Below, piece after piece: positions 35,001-47,468 of a stretch of DNA of 64,000 nucleotides. The notes under the pieces are model-generated. The model searched no databases and had not been told where the DNA came from. It saw only the letters and a program-made list of their open reading frames with translations. The DNA is from Blakeslea trispora (Eukaryota; Mucoromycota; Mucoromycetes; Mucorales; Choanephoraceae). The position numbers and the translations under genes are program-made. Position 1 is the stretch's first letter; each line of letters begins with the position of its first letter. The stretch covers positions 186,001 to 250,000 of the forward strand of contig JAIWNE010000021.1 of assembly GCA_025331445.1 (NCBI GenBank), in the 5' to 3' direction.

Positions 35001-36199
35001 GTAAATCAGCAAACGAACAGACTGGACAAGTAGCAGCGGAAGCTGTCAAGGAAATCCGAACAGTTGCTGGCTTGAACAAGCAGCAGTATTTTGAAGATAA
35101 ATATTACCGTGCAACTGAGTACCCTCACAATCTCGCCAAGCGCAAGGCTTATATGGCTTCTATCGGACATGCTTTGAGCAAAGCAATAGCTCGTTTTGCC
35201 AATGCTGTTGGTTTCTATGCTGGTATTCAACTGATCCTACATCAAGAACTTGATTTTGAAAGCATGTATACTTGTATTCTTGCTATTTTGATCACAGCTG
35301 AAGGTGTTGGTCGTGGTACTACATTTATCCCTATTTTTGCAAAAGCCAAATACTCGGCTATCGATGCTTTCAAATTACTTGAGCGACAACCTTCTATTGA
35401 TCCTGACTTGGAAGGTATTGAGCCAGTTCGCAGTGCAATCAGAGGCGATGTTGACTTCAACAATATCTATTTCCGTTACCCAGCTCGACCTGATGTGAAC
35501 ATATTTGATGGTGAATTCAACTTGCACGGAAAAGCTGGTCAGAATATTGCTCTAGTCGGTCCATCAGGATGTGGTAAATCTACTACAATTGGTATGCTCC
35601 AGCGCTGGTATGACTGTCAGTCTGGCAGTGTTCAATTTGATGGAACCAATGTCAAGAAATATACACTTGGCAATTTACGCTCTCATCAAGCACTTGTTTC
35701 TCAGGAACCTACTCTTTTTGATATGACTATTGCTGAAAATATCCGTTTTGGAATTGAAGAACACAAAGAAATAACTCAATCTGACATAGAAGAAGCTGCA
35801 CGGTCTGCTAACATACATCGATTCATCTCCAGTCTTCCAAAAGGCTATGACACTCGTGTAGGTGACAAAGGCTCTCAGCTGTCTGGAGGACAGAAGCAAC
35901 GTATTGCCATTGCTCGTGCTCTCATTCGAAAGCCAAGACTTCTTTTACTAGACGAAGCTACATCGGCTCTTGATAGTGAAAGTGAAAAACTGGTTCAAGC
36001 TGCAATTGACAATGTGATAGAGGAAGGTGGACGCACTACCATAACAATTGCCCATCGGTTGTCTACTATTCAAAACGCTGATTTGATATGTGTCATCAAA
36101 GATGGCAAGGTTATTGAACAAGGCACACACTGGGAGCTTTTAAGAATGAATGGTGTCTACAAAGAATTAGTTGACCAACAATCCCTTAATGCAAATTAG
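32094..36199 (+). CDS. Full-length ABCB (P-glycoprotein/MDR-type) ABC transporter (3 exons)
   Basis: ATP-driven exporter with two transmembrane and two nucleotide-binding domains. Exons are 32094-32814, 32893-33917 and 33986-36199, giving 1319 residues. The N-terminus is cytosolic with a lysine run (about 65-75). TMD1 spans about 85-370. NBD1 shows Walker A GPSGSGKST, Q-loop VVSQEPVLFN, signature LSGGQKQRIAIARA, Walker B ILLLDE (split from ATSALD by intron 2) and H-loop IAHRLST. TMD2 starts about 690. NBD2 has GPSGCGKST, ALVSQEPTLFD, LSGGQKQRIAIARALI, LLLLDEATSALD and TIAHRLSTIQ. All catalytic residues are intact in both halves, so both sites should hydrolyse ATP. It resembles fungal Pmd1/Leptomycin-resistance type and vertebrate MDR1 pumps at the plasma membrane. 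Substrate is unknown; drug or lipid efflux is a family inference. Confidence 0.95.
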
Positions 36200-36326
36200 A
36201 TTATACATGTACAAAAACAAATAATAATTATACGCATAGAAAAACAATGCTTCATAATCTCGAATAAAAAACAAAACAAATATACACTTCTTATCCTCAA
36301 CTGATTGTTGATGAGATTGGTTTATT

Positions 36327-37552
36327 TTAAACAGAGGCTTGAGGAGTAGGTTCAACAAAGTCCTTGGAGGCCTTGGCACCGGTATCATCACCAGCAGCAG
36401 CAGCACCACCGTGAAGGGCCAAGAGAGCAGAGACATCGAACTTGGGAGCCTTGAGGATCTTGACCTTACGGGTGTAGGTGTTTTGGAGAGGGTAGATACC
36501 TTGACAAGCCTTTTCAATGCGGACAGCAATAGCATCTTGAGCAGATTGAGAGGCAGAGGAGGTGACCTTGGCAACCAATTCCTTCAAGTCGCAAGCAACA
36601 GCTTCTTCAGTCATGATTTCGAACATCTTCTTACGGATTTGACGAATTTGAGCAGAAGTAGCGTAGGTGGTCTTCTTGATTTGGTTACGACGACGAGCAG
36701 TGAAGGAGATGGCAAAGAGACGGACGAGGTAACCGTCAGTGGTCTTGACATCAACGAAAGCTTCAATCAAAGATTGCCACTTCTTGACCATGGAACGGAG
36801 CTTGTCGGTGGTCATATCCATACGGTAGAAGTTGGTAAGACAGTTCTTACCTTGGATTTCGTCAACCTTCAATTGGATCTTACGGAAAGAACGAGCTTCG
36901 TCCTTGGAGAGGTCACCGAGGGACATCTCAACGACACGACCGTGGAGAGAGTCGTTGGCGTTACGGAGACCTTGAGTACGGTTGACAAGAGTCTTACCGA
37001 CTTGACGGACGTCGAACATGGAAGGAGCCTTGATATCATACCAGTCCTTACGGGTGAAGGGGTCAACACTATAGACATAATTCGATTTTAGTTTTTAGCT
37101 ATAGAAATAAAAAGAAACGCATTCAGAAGCAAGCGACATCTGCTCATCAACAAGTCAAGAACTAAATTAATGTTGCCTTCTAATCTATCTGCTCAAAGTG
37201 CAGGTATAGCTCGAGGCAGTTCATCACATTTTGACAAGGTGACATCTTGCTTTTTTCGACTATATTGTATCTGTAGCTGCCTTGAGTTGCTCATGCTGTT
37301 TGCTTTTTCGAGTGATCGTGACATGCTTTGCGCTCAAGTGTCGTAATAATGTTTATTCATCTCTCGTCTTTTTTGTGTGTGTGCTGAATGTGCTTGCTTA
37401 AGAATGCATAACGTTGATATACTTACACCTTCTTCTTCAAACCCTTCTTTCCTTTGCTAAGGCGCTTGTTCTTGCCAACAGCTACAACAAACTATGATTA
37501 GCATACAACTGCTTAGAATTGGATGATGGATGGATGGTATATACATACCCAT
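36327..37552 (-). CDS. RPS1/RPS3A: 40S ribosomal protein eS1 (3 exons, 4-nt first coding exon)
   Basis: Small-subunit protein eS1. Exons are 37552-37549 (ATGG), 37481-37427 and 37068-36327, giving 266 residues, as expected (human 264). The N-terminus [19 protein letters not shown] and [16 protein letters not shown] are joined across introns. Further conserved blocks are [60 protein letters not shown] and [19 protein letters not shown]. Codons are strongly C-ending, unlike most genes in the window, fitting very high expression. The gene is head to head with eS30 across about 610 bp. A long open frame on the opposite strand (36339-37091) is a by-product of this codon bias. Confidence 0.97.
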
Positions 37553-38162
37553 AATGTCGATTAAAAAGAGGGATTGATGGATTATGCAATTTGTTCATCT
37601 ATTTGGCTACTCTAACTGACTCTCTCCCTCGCATAAAGTATACTGCGCTCTCCACTCTATCTGAGCTCCCGCCTCCCTTACTGTCCCCCTCTCTTCTCTG
37701 CCTCTCGGTATTTTCCATATTTTCGCTTGCTTAAATCGCCGATTGAAACTAGTTTCGTTTGCTCGAGCCACACTTGTAGTTTGATAAATCAAAGTGTTGA
37801 TATGGTCTGTCTATTGCTTAACACTGTATCCTATATTCAAGATAACTTAAATCACTGTAAATGTACAGTATAGCCCCAAAAAAGACGAGTTTTCATCGAC
37901 AACCAAAGAGGCGCTGTAGACACTTTGTTTGAAAGCCTGAATCATGCTATAGGGAAAAGGAAAAGTCTGGATTTCCTTTTTAGGTGTTACAATCGCGCCC
38001 TCCCCCCCTTCTCACTCCTCTCTCTCTCTGCACTGCAATTATCTTCACCCTTATTTTCGGAATAGAGACTAGTGCGGTAATATACACTAGTCGGATTTTT
38101 TGATATTAGTGAATCAAACTGCGGCAGTATGTGAAATCCTTCTCTTTGTATTATCATCTAAC
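37553..38162. promoter_or_regulatory. Bidirectional promoter of eS1 and eS30
   Basis: About 610 bp between two divergent ribosomal protein ATGs, likely giving co-ordinated expression of two 40S subunits. It has C-rich pyrimidine tracts on one strand (CTCCGCCTCCC near 37665, CCCTCCCCCC near 38000) as seen in ribosomal protein promoters. An inverted repeat ACTAGTGCGGTAATATACACTAGT lies at about 38069-38092. Which sequence binds a factor cannot be told. Confidence 0.5.
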
Positions 38163-38482
38163 ATGGTAAACTATTTTATGCATCCATCCATCAATCACAC
38201 TGCCGACAGAATGCTCATCCAGACGATGTAGGGTAAAGTTCACGGTTCTTTGGCTCGTGCCGGTAAGGTCAAGTCTCAAACTCCTAAGGTTGCCAAGCAA
38301 GAAAAGAAGAAGGCCAAGACTGGTCGTGCTAAGAAGAGACAAGTTTACAAGTAAGTAGTCAACATCGCTTGTTTTTTACCAATGTTACTAACCATTTCAA
38401 CCTTAGCCGTCGTTTCGTCAACATCACCTCTCAAATCGGTGGCAAGCGTAGAATGAACCCTGCTCCCACTGCTGGTCCTTAA
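38163..38482 (+). CDS. RPS30: 40S ribosomal protein eS30 (3 exons, ATG-only first coding exon)
   Basis: Small-subunit protein eS30. Exons are 38163-38165 (ATG), 38232-38350 and 38407-38482, giving 65 residues. The chain is [20 protein letters not shown], then a basic stretch with [19 protein letters not shown] and the terminal MNPAPTAGP. It is the stand-alone fungal form without the ubiquitin-like FUBI domain that precedes it in animals. The first coding exon is just the start codon, followed by GTAAAC; this is needed because the next in-frame ATG would lie far inside. Codon use is biased as in eS1. Confidence 0.95.
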
Positions 38483-40514
38483 ATGAATCTAACTGTGTGG
38501 AATAAATCGAAATAACAATGATAAAAAATAATGCAAAGTGCTCATGAATAACTTGGCAATCAACATTACGGATTATTTGTTTGTATGGAATATACACTTG
38601 TTATTCAGACCATCCTTGAGAATCAAAGCTGATTTCTTTTCTACAACTGAAACCAATCAAAGTGCCTACACGTGAATCGATTTATTGAAGCAATGTACCT
38701 TTTTTTTATTAGTCAAATGAGCTCAAGTCTCGAATGTTTATGAGCTGGTCAAATGGATACAGTATAGAAATTATTGATTGAGATACATAGGAAAATACAT
38801 GTTCATCTCGGAAACAGGCACACACAAGTGGATATCAGATTGAGAAAACAATTCAGTTTTTTCTTTTGAATCAGACAAGACAAAACAGCTGCTTTTGAGA
38901 TGGAATTTTAACACATGATTTACTGAAACGACCTAAATTACAAAGTCTTGTATAGCCTTTCAAAAGATATTTTGGCCAGAAAGGAAAAGCAACGTCATCT
39001 TATGAAAGCATAATACGTTAAATTCACAAAGCTATTTTCTTTTCTTTTTCGTAAAGTTAGCAAAACCAAGTTTCAAAACTTCTTTTAGGTACAATGAAAT
39101 AGCTGTGCCCACTCCGCTCTTCTAGTGATGATAGTAAACCAATAGAGCGTTTCATTTTTGTCTTTCAACACTAAAGTAGAATAAGCAATTTCAGCATTAA
39201 AGTATGAATTGGGCTATCACTTCTTTTTTCTTATTATTTCTTCTTTGCGATTATAACATGTTGATACTGTGCCTATAATTTTTCGTTTTAGAAATGCTTT
39301 TGATCCTATGTCTTTTTTATAATCTTCTCTATTGTAAGCAAGTGGCTGCTTTGAAGATAAAGATTTCGTTTCTGTTTTATTCGATTTGCCATTTATATCT
39401 CTAAATCGAGGACCCTTATTTGTACAATTTGTTGTAAATCTCACAAAATTTCCTTTTGTTTTTTATAAGCTTAGAATCCCTCTGTAAATAACACCAAGAT
39501 ATTATGTTTGAAGTTGTTTTATTTGTATTTTGCATTCTTTGTACATTCGTCAATAGAGAGCATTCAGGCACGAAAGTGCAAAGTTGTAGAATGAACTTAT
39601 GTGGCTTATTGGCTTTTAAAACTCCATGACACCCAAACGAGGATGCCCTAAAAAAGTCTGGAAGAATAACTTTTTTAGGCAGCTAGCAATGATTTAACTT
39701 GCCATAGGTAACACGGTTTTTCTTTAAAGGTAAAAGAATTTATCCATATTGTACAATCTAGATAATTGCTGTTTCGACTGTTTGTTTAGCCGGATATATT
39801 TATTTTTTTATTTTTATCTTTTCAAGAAGCAAGAAGAGGTTTACATTATTTGCTATCGCTAGCATCATCTGTAATTAAGGAGAAGGAAGCACAAAGGGGA
39901 AAGAGAAGATGCAAATCTAGAGAGAGAGAGACTGCAGACACACATGGCCTAGAATGAATTTATTATACAGGTCAATTTGATGATGTATTGTCAACAATAG
40001 AAAGTACCTTTTGTCCTTGAATTAGAATTTTTGTAGTGAAACATTGCATTTCGCTTTGAAGCGAATTACTATTAAATGGAACATGACTGATACCTTTTCT
40101 TTTTGTAGTTTTATATGTTGTGCTGCGTCAATGAATGAGACACTCAATCGTTTACTAAGAGTCTAACCAAGTACGTTAATTGTAACTGGTTTTAGTTTTG
40201 GGTTTGATCTAGATATGTGCTTCTAAGACAGAGCATATACACAAATAACAGATCCGAAAATGAATCTCCATATAGGCCAAATTGGTTCTCAGTCTGTACC
40301 TGAAACATACGCCTACCCATGATAGGATAATAGTAGGCTAATTCAATTGCATTGGTCGACAGCTATAATTGCAGCAAGACATTTGGAATTATTATTAAAT
40401 GAGACATTGGTATATAAGCAAACTTATTTTTATCTACTTCATGTTCCTTTTTTCTTCTTCCTTTCTCTTTTTTCTTTTCTACCAAGTTGCAGTTTCAAAT
40501 CACACAACCTCAAT
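38483..40514. other. Gene-free intergenic region
   Basis: About 2 kb of AT-rich DNA between eS30 and the F-box gene, both on the plus strand. A minus-strand open frame of 75 codons (39217-39444) shows no domain and is not supported. A GAGAGAGAGA run lies near 39920. Nothing else is recognised. Confidence 0.5.
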
Positions 40515-41860
40515 ATGTTTCCTGATCCTATTTTGCAGCAGATATTCTCTCATCTCTCTCTGCCTCATAGGCTGAAAGCATCAAGGTATTCTTTTTTTTT
40601 TTTTGAAATAAAAAAAATTACAAGCATCACAGTAAACTCAATGCTTTATCTTCATCCAGAGTATGCCGTCAATGGTATTATAACTGCAATGATCCTCATT
40701 TGTATCAGAACCTTCAATTTGAACATCTCGAGTTCAACATACTCTTGAAAGCTATGCAACATGTAACAGCCATTCGCCCTCGTATCAAAACCATTACCAT
40801 GGTTGGGTGTTATTCTGACTTCATTCGAAATACAGTTGTTCCTGTTCATTTCTCTCAGCAACAACCTAAACAGCCTGTCTTGTTCTCTCCTATTCAAGCT
40901 CTGCAACCCGTTCGTCGTCGTCAAGAATATCAGCGCCGTAATTTTGAATTACATAATCATTTCTCCGACCTGTTTTCTCAGTTTCTAGCATTGGGCCAAT
41001 ATTCTCTGCACTCTATCAAGATTCTTGATTGTGACCTCGATTTCGAAATGACAGAACTATTTTGCTCAATCGCTTGTCACGCTCAAACACTAGAAACATT
41101 TCACTATATGAACAATGGTGACAAAGGACTCTCTTCTTCTGGATTATTACAGGCCATTGTTTCTGGTTGCCCAAATATGCACCACTTTCGAGGTTTCCAT
41201 GCAGGAATGAACGACACTGTATTAACAACGATTACTCGACATTGGCCAAACCTTGAATCTCTCACTCTTTCTGGTGTCAAGTCAAAAGAACTACAAAATG
41301 CTTCTTCAGCTGAAACTATCTCTCATCGAGCTTTTTGGGAACTGTTATCCAAATTGAGGCATTTGCGCTTGTTGGAGTTGCACGATGTGTGCTGCATTAC
41401 TAATCGAGACTTAGCATTGTATAATTCAAATCGGGATAACTTGTGCAATCAAAAAAGCGTAGATATCCCAAAACCCAAAACCGTGCCTCGATATAAGCCT
41501 TACGATACCCAGTCTAACAGACACTTTGTCTCAGCAGCACAGCCTAGTCATTCTCCTGGCACTTCACTTAAGGAGCTAGTGATTTCGAAATATACAACTA
41601 CGCCACTTTCTACACCAGGATTTCGAGAACTTGTGCAACTATTTCCCAACTTAAAACGACTTTCCTATGCCACCAATTTTTATACATTTAGTAATCAATT
41701 CGAAGGTGTAACATCCAATATATATGAAGCTGAAAGACTTGCTGTGAAAAGATTTATGGGAACACAAACGTCTATCGCATATGTTGATCAGTGGAACCAG
41801 CCAATCACGATAGAACAACGCCTTCTTGCTGGAGTTACAGCGCGCTCTGACCAACTTTGA
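40515..41860 (+). CDS. F-box protein with leucine-rich-repeat-like C-terminus (2 exons)
   Basis: Putative substrate receptor of an SCF ubiquitin ligase. Exons are 40515-40585 and 40660-41860, giving 423 residues. The F-box is residues 1-40: MFPDPILQQIFSHLSLPHRL, then KASRVCRQWYYNCNDPHLYQ, joined by the intron, with the usual LP/I, L and W positions for Skp1 binding. Downstream are irregular leucine-rich repeats: HSIKILDCDLDFEMTELF, NMHHFRGFHAGMNDTVLTTI, NLESLTLSGVKSKEL, LRLLELHDVCCITNRDLAL, then NLKRLSYATNFYTF. The C-terminus past residue 300 is variable. Target proteins are unknown. Confidence 0.85.
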
Positions 41861-44722
41861 TGCAAGTTCTAATTCATTACTCCCTTCTCTCTTTCTCTTT
41901 AAATATTCCAACCATCTTCTTTATGCAACTGCCTTTTTTTTTTATTTCTCTTGATTACAACATACCCTATATTTATAAGCAAAGATAGACAGCCTTTATG
42001 TAATATATATATATATATATACATGTATACAATTGACCTTTATTTTCTTTCTTTTATGTGTTTCTGCTTTTCATCTTGTCTTATTTAGTGCATCGCGTGT
42101 TATTTTTGAGTACTCTAGACGCACGCAGATCGGTGAGTCCAGTTTTGAGATTGCATGAACCAAAGAGAAATACTATCAATCAAGTACCTTTGGAAGTCAT
42201 GTGAATTCGAGTTGTATTATCCTATTTTCTGTATCCGTATTCACCCTTTACCAAGGAGATAGCAAACATCCTATAAGGGATAAAAAGCGATGTCCAGAGC
42301 GGTCTCGTGTATATTTGGAGTTGATTATATCAAGGGACCATTATTTGAGTAACTAGAATAAGCTAATTTATAATAGACATATGATCAATCCTTACCTCCT
42401 TGCTTTTTCAAATCTTTCGAGAACACCGGCAGTGGTAGTACAGCATGACTGGTACACCATAAGAAGTATATTGCGTTGCCTTGTTTGATAAAAAAAAAAA
42501 CTATGCCCCCCTTTTAATTTCATCATTCTGCTCGTATCCGAATATACCTGACCTTGTATTACACCACCCACTAAATTATCGAACGCTTGGCAAATCACAT
42601 GTCTTTTTGAAAGAATTCTTTGAGTAGTGCTTTTCGATTTATAAGGTATAAAGTCCAAACAAAGAAAATGGTAAAGCCAGAAACTACAAAGCCAACATAT
42701 CAAAGTATAACTCAAAATGTATTTTTCTTTTTTTTTTGCTTTGCTTTCATGATAGAGCCCTGTATAAACCATATACAGCACTACATGTAATAGTGTAGCT
42801 ACATGCTTTTTTTTTTTCTTTTGTATTCATGTAAAATGAGACTCACTATCAAATTTGGTAAAAGCTTTTTCTTTTGGTTCTACAGTTTGTTTCATTGTTT
42901 TGCTAATATGTCAGCCATCCTCAGTACAAGAAGAAATAGGGTTACTGGGTTACGCAGAGTACAAGTAGTTAATTGCGCCGCCGGAAAGATATGAATGGTG
43001 GCCCTTGCGCTGATATGGCGATTCATATTGCAGGAACTAGTCGGACATATCGAACTTTTCTTTGAAGTCATAAAAGGCGCTACCAGGATGGTATTCTCGG
43101 GTATTCATTCCAGAAGAGATATCGAGATGCATGCGCATTGTTTCTTTTCTTATTCGAGATTGTCTTGCATTATGTATTGAAAGGAAAAGACCGTTATGAA
43201 GAGAGCGAGAGCAAACTGAAACTATTCATGTAAACCACCTTGTTGACAAGTAGTATTTAATCACAAGGAGAATTTAGAATACTTTACTTCTGCCAATCTA
43301 ACTAAGCTTATAAATATTTAAAGGCTTTGATTTTCTTTGTCTTACCTTTGTGGCTTCTTTACATTAATTATGACCTAAGACTTATGTATTACACCCTTAT
43401 AACACAATGAATGTTTGTTTGTATATATCATTTCTCTTTGTAAAAAAAAAAAATCCCAAAGAGCGGTATATATAAAAAAGAGACCATAAGATTCAATTAT
43501 GCATCAGTAACTTATATAGACTTTCTCAAAATAGCTTATCAGCTCTTCATTCTCTTGTATGCTGTCTAAATAGGTCATATTATTAATTACGTTTCATGCA
43601 TTTTGACTTTTTTTTTTATTGTTCGTTATCAAGGGAAAAAAGTCCCTGCATGGCGAGCTTGAGTAAACAATACGAGCTGCCGATCACCACCTTAAACAGC
43701 TTTCATGATTAAATTTGCCTGTACTACATTGGAGAGTTCTGAGCGCACTAAGGGTATTTTCTGAAACACTTGGAATATGAAAGAACAAAAAAAGGAGGGA
43801 AAAAAATTTATGTAACCCTGCCAAAAAGTCTGTGTTGTCATTCTTAGTGTTGAGCAACCATGCTGCTAGGCCACATTTTCTTTTACTCAGAGTGGATCAC
43901 AAATGTTTTAGAGAAAGTTCTACACGACAAGAGACTCTATTACTGTCTCAATAAGAAAAAGAAAAACAAAGAGGAAACATCCAACAAAAAAAAAAAAAGG
44001 CGCCAAAACCAGAAAAAGAAAAAAAGAGAGAGAGAAAACAATCAGCAATTTGTTTTCTGTGTGTTTTCATTGTACTCGCGACAATAAAATATTGACATCT
44101 TACACTATTTATCATAGCTCATTATAAAAATTATCAACAATTAACCATATTATATTATTTGATGAAATAGATTGAATTTGATATATTGTTATTAGATGTC
44201 CTATTTATGGTCACAAGAAAAGATTCGGCTGCCATCCAAGGCCCGAGGAAATCAAAAAGGGCGCATTGCGTGTTCTTGTGATGAAGTTGAGATTGCTTTG
44301 GAATATCTTCTCTTTCCAAATGGGGGGGGGATAGGCTTCAATAAGTGTGCTGTAGTTTACTATAAATATGAAATCATCCTATGTGGTACAGCCTGATTCA
44401 ATTAAGCGTGAACGAATCATAACACAAGCAATTCCCTCCTTTTTGTCATATAAATAGAAGTACATTAAACTTTGAATTTTCTCTTTTTTTTTTCTTTTTT
44501 CTTTTTTTTTTTTTTTTTCTCTTTACCTTTCTTTACCCTTTTTTTTTTTTAACACTTTATCGCCAAAAAAAAGCAGACTTATACAGTACATTTAGCAGAC
44601 CTTTTTTTTTTTCTTTTTTTTTTAACGACCATAGAACTTTTGTTCTCATTTTTTTTTTAAAAAAACTCTCTAAAAAAATCAACCCATTCCATTCACTAAA
44701 TCCCTAAAAACACTCACCCAAC
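41861..44722. other. Gene-poor intergenic region with possible decayed coding sequence
   Basis: About 2.9 kb. It holds a (TA)n run at 42005-42021, a possible minus-strand gene relic at 42392-43165 (listed separately), an eight-G run at 44323-44330, and, over the last 240 bp, a very T-rich (CTTT/T9-16) tract at 44478-44660 that forms the leader of the next gene. No RNA gene was recognised. Confidence 0.5.
42392..43165 (-). pseudogene. Possible decayed or unresolved gene, minus strand
   Basis: Two stretches read like coding sequence. A 129-codon frame (42781-42392) contains a hydrophobic segment YILSYTLICWLCSFWLYHFL and then KRHVICQAFDNLVGGVIQGQ followed by a GTATAT donor-like site. About 250 bp further upstream, a frame with MNTREYHPGSAFYDFKEKF continues past an in-frame TAG (43043-43045) into FLQYESPYQRKGHHSYL before a TAA. 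I recognise no family and could not join the pieces into one open gene, so this may be a pseudogene, a gene with introns I failed to place, or chance. Confidence 0.25.
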
Positions 44723-46791
44723 ATGACCGACTGTTACAATCCAGACCCTATTATGTTTCGTAACCCCTCCTTATTAGATGATAATAAGGTAATAATCAGT
44801 TTTTTTTAAACAATGATGAAAAACGTGGTCGGGATGAGATTTGTACAATGTCGTACAAATTATTATTGAATAGGGCTTGCTGACTCGTGCAGAAAACTGA
44901 TAAAAAAAATCTATAGGAGCATCAGTCAGAAATTATTGAAATTGCCCAACACCTTGCACCCGAACTATACCAATACGAATTCCCACCTAGATCTCGATTA
45001 TTAGCTCTTGAAGCTGATGAAAATTATGAAGATGAAGAATATTCTTTTTTCGATGAATGCTCCTTTACTACTGCCTCCACTTCAACTGCAGCCTATTCTC
45101 ATATTCTCTATGAAGAAGATGAGGAGGACGAAGAAGATGAAGAAGAATGTTATCAACCCCAAATACCTGACATTGATTTATTGTTGCTTGATACGAATTC
45201 CGAACAATATTTGAACAACTATTTCGATTCTTTTAATCAACAAGAAGACAACGGTTTGGAAGAAATGTCATTTGTTGCCGACAACCAACTATCGCCTCTT
45301 CAATTGCCCATTCAGGCTAGCTACGATCATAGAAGCAACCGCGAAGAATCTTATGATTCCACCGGCACTGTAGTTATTCGCAAACCTTCTTATTTTCCTG
45401 CTCGTCCTTCTTCATTTCTGACACCTTCCGCTCGTCACAGCCTTCAATATTTAGAGCGAGTACCTGAAGAAGACAGAATCAACTGGGATAACACTTCTTT
45501 TGTTTTTCCTGATTATTCTTTTTCACAAAAAGGTAAAATACACATACTATAAATGGAATTGTATATTAAAAATAGTAAACATATAGGCTACCGCAGTGTT
45601 CATCCATATCAATGCAGCCGAGTTGGCTCGGAGTCCGATATTTTCCAACGCATTGAAGAAGAAGACAGCCATAGCCACTGTTCAACCAATTCTAAGGTCG
45701 TCTTGATGAAGATCAGCAAGAATATGCCTCCTCAATTTGTCCAACCATCGTCTGCCGGCAGCTTTATCAGTACAGATGAAGGATACGATGACGGCTATGA
45801 TAATAATGCTAGCTTCTGTAAAGAACTGCCTATTGAGTCTGCCTCTATCTTCTTGCCTCTGTCTGACAATGAACAAGAACACATGATGGATTTAGATAGC
45901 CGCCGTTATTTAGCTGCCGTCAAAATTCAATCTGTCTGGAGAGGCTATTTGCATCGCAAGCAAATGAAATCAACTCAATTGAAACTGTCGCACCATGTGT
46001 TGGCTGGACTTGCACAAGTTAATGACAGTATTCAACGTCGTAACCACAACCAGATTCAAGAACGCATTCAAACCCTTGAAAGACGTCTACATGAAGAAAC
46101 GGCAATGCGCATGGCTTTTGAAAAAGCAATGGAAGATATGACTATCCTTATGGACCATCAACAACATGTCTTACATGAACGCGTTGAGCAAGAAGTCAGC
46201 ATGAGACAGACCTATGAACATAAGATGGAGCAAGTCTTATCTCAAGTACAACCCTTGGAATCTCGACTTCGACAAGAAGCAAAAGCTAGAGCTGATTTAG
46301 AGTCGATGATGTCTCGTGTCCTTGATCAATTACACGACATGAAAGTTCAAGCCAGAGAAGAAGTTGAACAACGCAAGCAACTTGAGCACAAGTTGGAAGG
46401 TGCAGTTGAAGAAATCCAATCATTGAAGGCCAAGTTGGCAGTACCTACCACTCAACCAGTTCGTGCTGTCTCTCGTCTCTCTACCGTCAGCAAGAGCACC
46501 AAGACAACCGCTCAACCAACTTCTCGCCCTATTTCTCGTCTCTCTACTGCCAGTAAGAGTACCAAGACAACTGTTCAACCTACCTCTCGCCCTGTTTCTA
46601 GACCCTCTACTGTTAGTAAGAGTACCAAGACAACCGCTCAACCTACCTCTCGCCCTATCTCTAGACTCTCAACTCATGCCAACCCACCTGCTGCCAGAAA
46701 GACACTCACTCCTTCTCGTCTCTCACAGCGCTCAGCTACTGAATCACCCAAGCCAACATCAAAAAAGACTGTCATTAATAGAAAACCATAA
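44723..46791 (+). CDS. IQ-motif coiled-coil protein with Ser/Thr-rich repeats (3 exons)
   Basis: Exons are 44723-44788, 44917-45532 and 45587-46791, giving 628 residues. The first third is acidic (EEDEEDEEDEEE run near residue 85). An IQ motif (LAAVKIQSVWRGYLHRKQMK) at about residue 335 suggests calmodulin or myosin-light-chain binding. It is followed by about 150 residues of coiled coil (RIQTLERRLHEETAMRMAFE to REEVEQRKQLEHKLEGAVEE). The C-terminus has four tandem copies of a Thr/Ser/Arg/Lys unit of about 23 residues (type KSTKTTAQPTSRPISRLST), a basic tail like those of microtubule-binding proteins. No motor or GTPase domain. A cytoskeletal role is a guess from the architecture; the family is not recognised. 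Confidence 0.8.
46461..46675 (+). repeat. In-frame tandem repeat in the IQ/coiled-coil gene
   Basis: About three and a half copies of a 69-bp unit encoding the RPxSRLSTxSKSTKTTxQPTS type sequence. Copies differ mainly at third positions and in a few residues (Ile/Val, Leu/Pro, Val/Ala), so expansion is not very recent. The length is a multiple of three, preserving the frame. Confidence 0.85.
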
Positions 46792-47093
46792 ATGCCATTT
46801 ATTAACTTATTAAACTACGTTTTGACACAGCATCTTGTTATGGACGAACACTATTTTTTTTCTTAGAAGTGTAGAGCACACACACATTATTCAACATCGA
46901 CATATATTCTCATCTCTTCCTTTATTTCTGCATCATTTATCCCTTCTCCCCCCCCCCTTTTTTTTTCACCACTATTACACATTCTCCTCTCTTTAATCTT
47001 AATACCTTAATCCCATAATTTCCCTTTTTTTACTTGCAAAAAATAAATAAATAAATAAAATATAAATAATATTACACAAATCATTGATTGGTT

Positions 47094-47468
47094 CTACGAT
47101 CCTTCTTTTGTCAATTCACTGACAAGAATGGTTGCTTTCAAGTTAATGTTAGTACAAGAATCGATCATGCTTTTTTTTTTTTACTCAGCAAACTTACCAA
47201 CCACTATCAATATCACCATAACAGATATAAGCGTTATTCGAATTCGCCAAATAGTAGTGGGATGATACTTTTGTATTTGTAATTCTTCTTTTACCTCTTG
47301 TTCTTCTTCCTTTAATTGACAGTCTTTCATCTTTGACATGTCATCTATCATCTGGAAGATAAGTCTATCTGTTTCAGTCACCGACTGTTTAGGCTCGCGA
47401 CTGCCGTAATACGGCACAGAGGTGGACATGGTCGAGTTTGATTTACTGTCACTTTTTTGCTGGGTCAT
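47094..47468 (-). CDS. Small single-span, tail-anchored-like membrane protein (2 exons)
   Basis: Exons are 47468-47198 and 47134-47094, giving 103 residues. The N-terminal half is polar (MTQQKSDSKSNSTMSTSVPY) with a middle helix DRLIFQMIDDMSKMKDCQLK and an acidic EEEQEVKEELQ. One hydrophobic segment (IRITLISVMVILIVVATILV) follows, then the short tail SELTKEGS. Splicing at GGTTG|GTAAGT to AAAG|CAACC is preferred because it extends the membrane span; without it the protein ends at KFAE 5 residues on. Topology suggests a tail-anchored protein facing the cytosol. Function unknown; no SNARE motif is evident. Confidence 0.55.

Noticed and set aside
36339..37091. 250-codon open frame opposite eS1
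   Set aside because: Mirror of the strongly codon-biased eS1 exon; no domain and it disappears outside the exon.
39217..39444. 75-codon minus-strand frame
   Set aside because: Lysine-rich, AT-biased, no homologue recognised and no promoter-like leader.
43860..44396. Two small plus-strand frames
   Set aside because: One becomes a Lys/Arg run from purine-rich DNA and the other crosses a G8 run; no domain.
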